From Lumnitzera littorea (Eukaryota > Streptophyta > Magnoliopsida > Myrtales > Combretaceae), in contig JAMXBB010000003.1 of the NCBI GenBank assembly GCA_024138015.1, forward strand, positions 11,626,341 through 11,690,340: a stretch of DNA of 64,000 bases, read 5' to 3'. The stretch's first letter is position 1. Every line of letters starts with the position of its first letter. Made by a program: the position numbers and the translations under genes. Under the pieces are notes generated by a model, which saw nothing but the letters and a program-made list of their open reading frames with translations, did no database searches and was not told where the DNA came from. Positions 60,932-64,000 of the stretch are shown piece after piece.

Positions 60932-63750
60932 CAACATGTAATTCACATTTGGAAAATGCAAGAATCGTTGAAATTGAATCTCCATAATGCTGCATTTGAC
61001 AAATGTAGGAATTAATGAATAATGACGATCTTCCATTTGAGAAATGCAAAAATTAGACAAACACTAATCTCACATGTTCGAAATGCAAGATAGGCATGGC
61101 ATTGGCTCTTTAATATCACATCCTGTTAATGCAATTTTTTAGTAAATATTTAAATTGCATTTTTAATATTCGATTTAGTATTGGTGATTATGTAATTAAT
61201 TTTATATCATTATATTTATATAATTTTTTTAAAAAGAATAGTAGACATATATTGAATCCTAATTTCAACTGTGAATCGAATCATATTAGTTCATTTTTTC
61301 TTTAAAAAAAAATTACATCAAATTCTATGGTTATAAGAGAGGATTCCATCAAAACAATTACCTCCAATTACTACTATAAAAAAATATCTTTAAAACACTC
61401 ATTAAAAGTTTAGAAAATGATTTTTTTTTTATATTTTGGTTACAGCATATTACTATAAAAATAAATATATAAGATATGAAAACTTTTATCACTATTATTT
61501 CTTTTGTTTTTTCACATTGAAAGACCTCTTTAAGCCTTTTCACATTATACATGATAATTGATAAATTTTTCTTTTCCATGTTTTGCATTTACATCAACGC
61601 TGGTTGTCGGCTCAGTAAAACAGAATGACGACAAAATGGAGTACAGACAACCACTATAAGCTGTATGATGTTCGGACTCAGTGAAAGCAAAAATTCAGCG
61701 ATTCTTTTCCCTTTTATTTATTTATTTTTTTTCAAGACTTTCCTATCCATTCCAAATGGTACGTATACCAGCTTCTCGACGGAATCGATCGAATTTTATT
61801 TCTTTCTTTTTTAATAATTACAATATGATAATTGAGAAAAAAAAAAGAAAAATATTAATTACATTTAGAACTAGTTTTTTTTTTTCCATGATAGACAAGA
61901 TTATTCACTTCAATCATTTTTCAATATTTGTTAAAAAAATGTAAATGAAATATTAATTGTATTTATGCGGCTTTTTGGATAGAAAATTTTGTGAGATAAA
62001 GCGAATAAAATGAGGCTTTTCTATTTTGAGCTTGGAGAAACTTTGCACATGCTTTTGACATTTAATTGAAGACCATAGAATTTATTCGGTTTATAAAATT
62101 AAATTTGTATGTTTTTGTATAATATGCACGATTTGATTATGAGGGACGTGTATATTAAATCAACAAAAAGGTTTTTTTCTTCTATTCTAACTTAATTAAA
62201 AATTTAGCAACGGTTCGGACTATTATGTATTTATAATTTTAAGAAGATGTGAAGAGATGAAGTTATATTTTAAAATAAAAATATATCTATAGTTTTTCTA
62301 AATTTTTGCTAACTCTCTTTTCATGTGTTTCTTCATGTTAATTTGGTAAAATTGTGGTTTTGAAAGTAGTTTAAGTCTAATCATTGCCGACACCCCTACA
62401 CTCGCTGAACGAGGAAGCTGATGCCACCTTTCCCAAGTATTTTAAGTTAATTTCCTTTTCGCCCATTTGTTTATGTTTAGAGAGACAATAAATCCTATGA
62501 TTAATTTTGAAATTCCATGACTAGTGGCCCGACGAAGAGAAAATTTCTAGTCTTTTGTATTTTTTTTTTTTCAATGTGTAATCAACCTATGATGGATACC
62601 GTTTGTTTTTTCCGATTGTTAAATTAAAACAATAAAAGAGATCCAAACTTATATCAATCTAATAGATAAATACATTTATACCGATTAAGTTATGGTTTTA
62701 CCATTATTAGTAACTATAATATAAATTAACTGGTTGAAAAGCCCATAAGAATTAAGATTAATTGTTAATGTCTTCATAGTAAAAAAAAATATTTAATAAC
62801 ATTAATACAATACGTGTGAATCGATGAATAACATATAAATATAAATAAAATTTTTATACGCAATAATAAAAAATTATATTTTTTAAAAATTAAAAATTAT
62901 ATTTTTAAGTATTAGAATTTCATAGATGCATTTATACGCCATTTATCGAAATACAAGACATCTTAGTAGTATTGAAGGGTTACTAAAAAGGGGCTAATTA
63001 CTATTAAGTTTTTTTTTTTTTTTGAAAATCATTATTAAATTAAGAAACGTATTATCGAATGTCCAAAAAGAGATTCATAATTTTTTATTTCCCAAAGAAA
63101 GAGATTCATACATACCATCCCTATTGAGTTTATCAGTAATATTCTTATCAATCACATTTAAATCCTCACGCAAGTTTTTTCTTTTCTTATTTTTTCCCTT
63201 ATGATAGGTGCTATAACACAAAACCTATGAAATGATGATTTCTCAGCAGAAAATCCATTGAAAGTATTCCTAAAATGCTGTAAAGCTATAAATTTTCATC
63301 TTTTTTCTACAATAATCCCTATACATTTTACTCTGAAATGAACCCTATGAATAATACATCATTGTCCTTAAATAAAATGCAACTTATTTTCATATATTTA
63401 TTTTCCCTTCATCTTCACACAGACACAAAGAATACCAAGAGAGCTGTCGGTGGGAGAATTTGGTGCGTCGGTCCATGAATAATTCCTTCCTCTAAGATAC
63501 AGCCTGTTCTTCCTTAAACATCGAACATGTCTTTGTGCTCCGTACTCAATCTCAACCGTTGATCGTATCAAACTTGTTCGACACTTAATCACGCATCTTA
63601 GCTTGGGGAATCTGACAGAGACCACCGATCTAACTCCCTCCCTTTCACTTCTTCTTCTGTCCGTTGGTTAGTCCCTCTCTCTACATTTTCTTTTTCCTTG
63701 CTTTTTCTTTGCATCCAAACCGAGAAAAACAGAACTTGGGAGCCCAATTG
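60932..63750. other. AT-rich intergenic region
   Basis: About 2.8 kb with no gene, mobile element or tandem repeat that I can support. Several homopolymer A or T tracts occur. The last few hundred bases rise in GC towards the promoter at the right edge. Confidence 0.45.
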
Positions 63751-63751
63751 C

Positions 63752-64000
63752 TCCACGTATAAACCAAATACTTAGTTGCTCTTCTTCTTCTTCTTCTTCT
63801 TCCCTATCTTCTTCTATTCTCTTAGATCTGAGACTTTTCTGGTAAGTGAACAAAACCCAGATTCCCAGTACACTAAACTCATTCTCGAACACCTAATTTT
63901 AAGCATTGCCCACTTTACAATGTTTAACTCTTTGCAATACCCAGTTCTCAAATTTACATCTCTGAAAATTTTTTTCCCATTTCCCGTTTTCTGGAATTCT
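63752..64000 (+). promoter_or_regulatory. Promoter, CT-rich leader and splice donor of a gene leaving the window
   Basis: GTATAAACC gives a TATA box at 63758-63763, next to CCACGTAT with an ACGT core. About 30 bases later a (CTT)n leader (about 63779-63830) runs to TTTTCTG|GTAAGTG, a near-consensus donor with GT at 63842-63843. No ATG occurs between the TATA box and the donor. This is the usual layout of a plant gene with a short 5'-UTR exon and a leader intron. The coding part must lie beyond 64000, so the product is unknown. Confidence 0.5.

Overview
The window is nuclear DNA from a flowering plant, most likely a eudicot. It is very AT-rich. It holds one clearly intact gene, a five-exon clade-E protein phosphatase 2C on the minus strand, in a setting dominated by decayed transposable elements. 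A 16 kb Ogre/Tat-type Ty3/gypsy retrotransposon with an extra ORF before gag also fits a eudicot. No bacterial, organellar, rRNA or tRNA genes were recognised.

Layout, left to right. (1) 69-257: a possible terminal exon of an unidentified gene entering from the left. (2) 474-3195: a 2.7 kb solo LTR related to the large element further right. (3) 3430-7190: a decayed transposon-type plant mobile domain (PMD) gene, preceded by hairpin motifs with a TATA-like box and by six 121-bp tandem repeats. (4) 7190-11034: AT-rich spacer and the 3' flank of the phosphatase gene. (5) 11035-16200 (minus): the PP2C gene, encoding 412 aa with an N-myristoylation signal, with a probable 5'-UTR intron. (6) 16200-25145: AT-rich intergenic DNA without a supportable gene. 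(7) 25146-25782 and 42476-43096: two diverged direct copies of a ~0.6 kb sequence lying either side of the large retroelement. (8) 26185-42429: the Ogre-like element: LTRs of about 2.7 kb, PBS, ORF1 (DUF7745-like), gag-protease, a candidate intron, RT-RNase H-integrase, a purine tract, an ~80-bp tandem array, PPT and 3' LTR. Every ORF carries stops or frameshifts. (9) 43144-43663: a 520-bp foldback MULE-like MITE with a near-perfect 10-bp target-site duplication. (10) 43664-51009: repeat-derived or intergenic DNA. (11) 51010-60931: a second, non-autonomous gypsy-type element that has LTRs, a PBS, gag and a protease-like region but no detectable reverse transcriptase or integrase. (12) 60932-64000: intergenic DNA ending in a TATA box, a CT-rich leader and a splice donor, probably the 5' end of a plus-strand gene that continues beyond the window.

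The PP2C is the only gene expected to make a functional product: a membrane-anchored Ser/Thr phosphatase. Most of the rest records waves of retrotransposition followed by decay that looks like deamination of methylated cytosine, since many in-frame stops sit where Gln or Trp codons are expected. The least expected observations are a tRNA-like module with recognisable Pol III A and B boxes inside the Ogre-type LTRs, a PBS-like core near the 3' end of those LTRs, and the gag-protease-only element. Coordinates were read by hand; identities quoted as 'by eye' were not computed.
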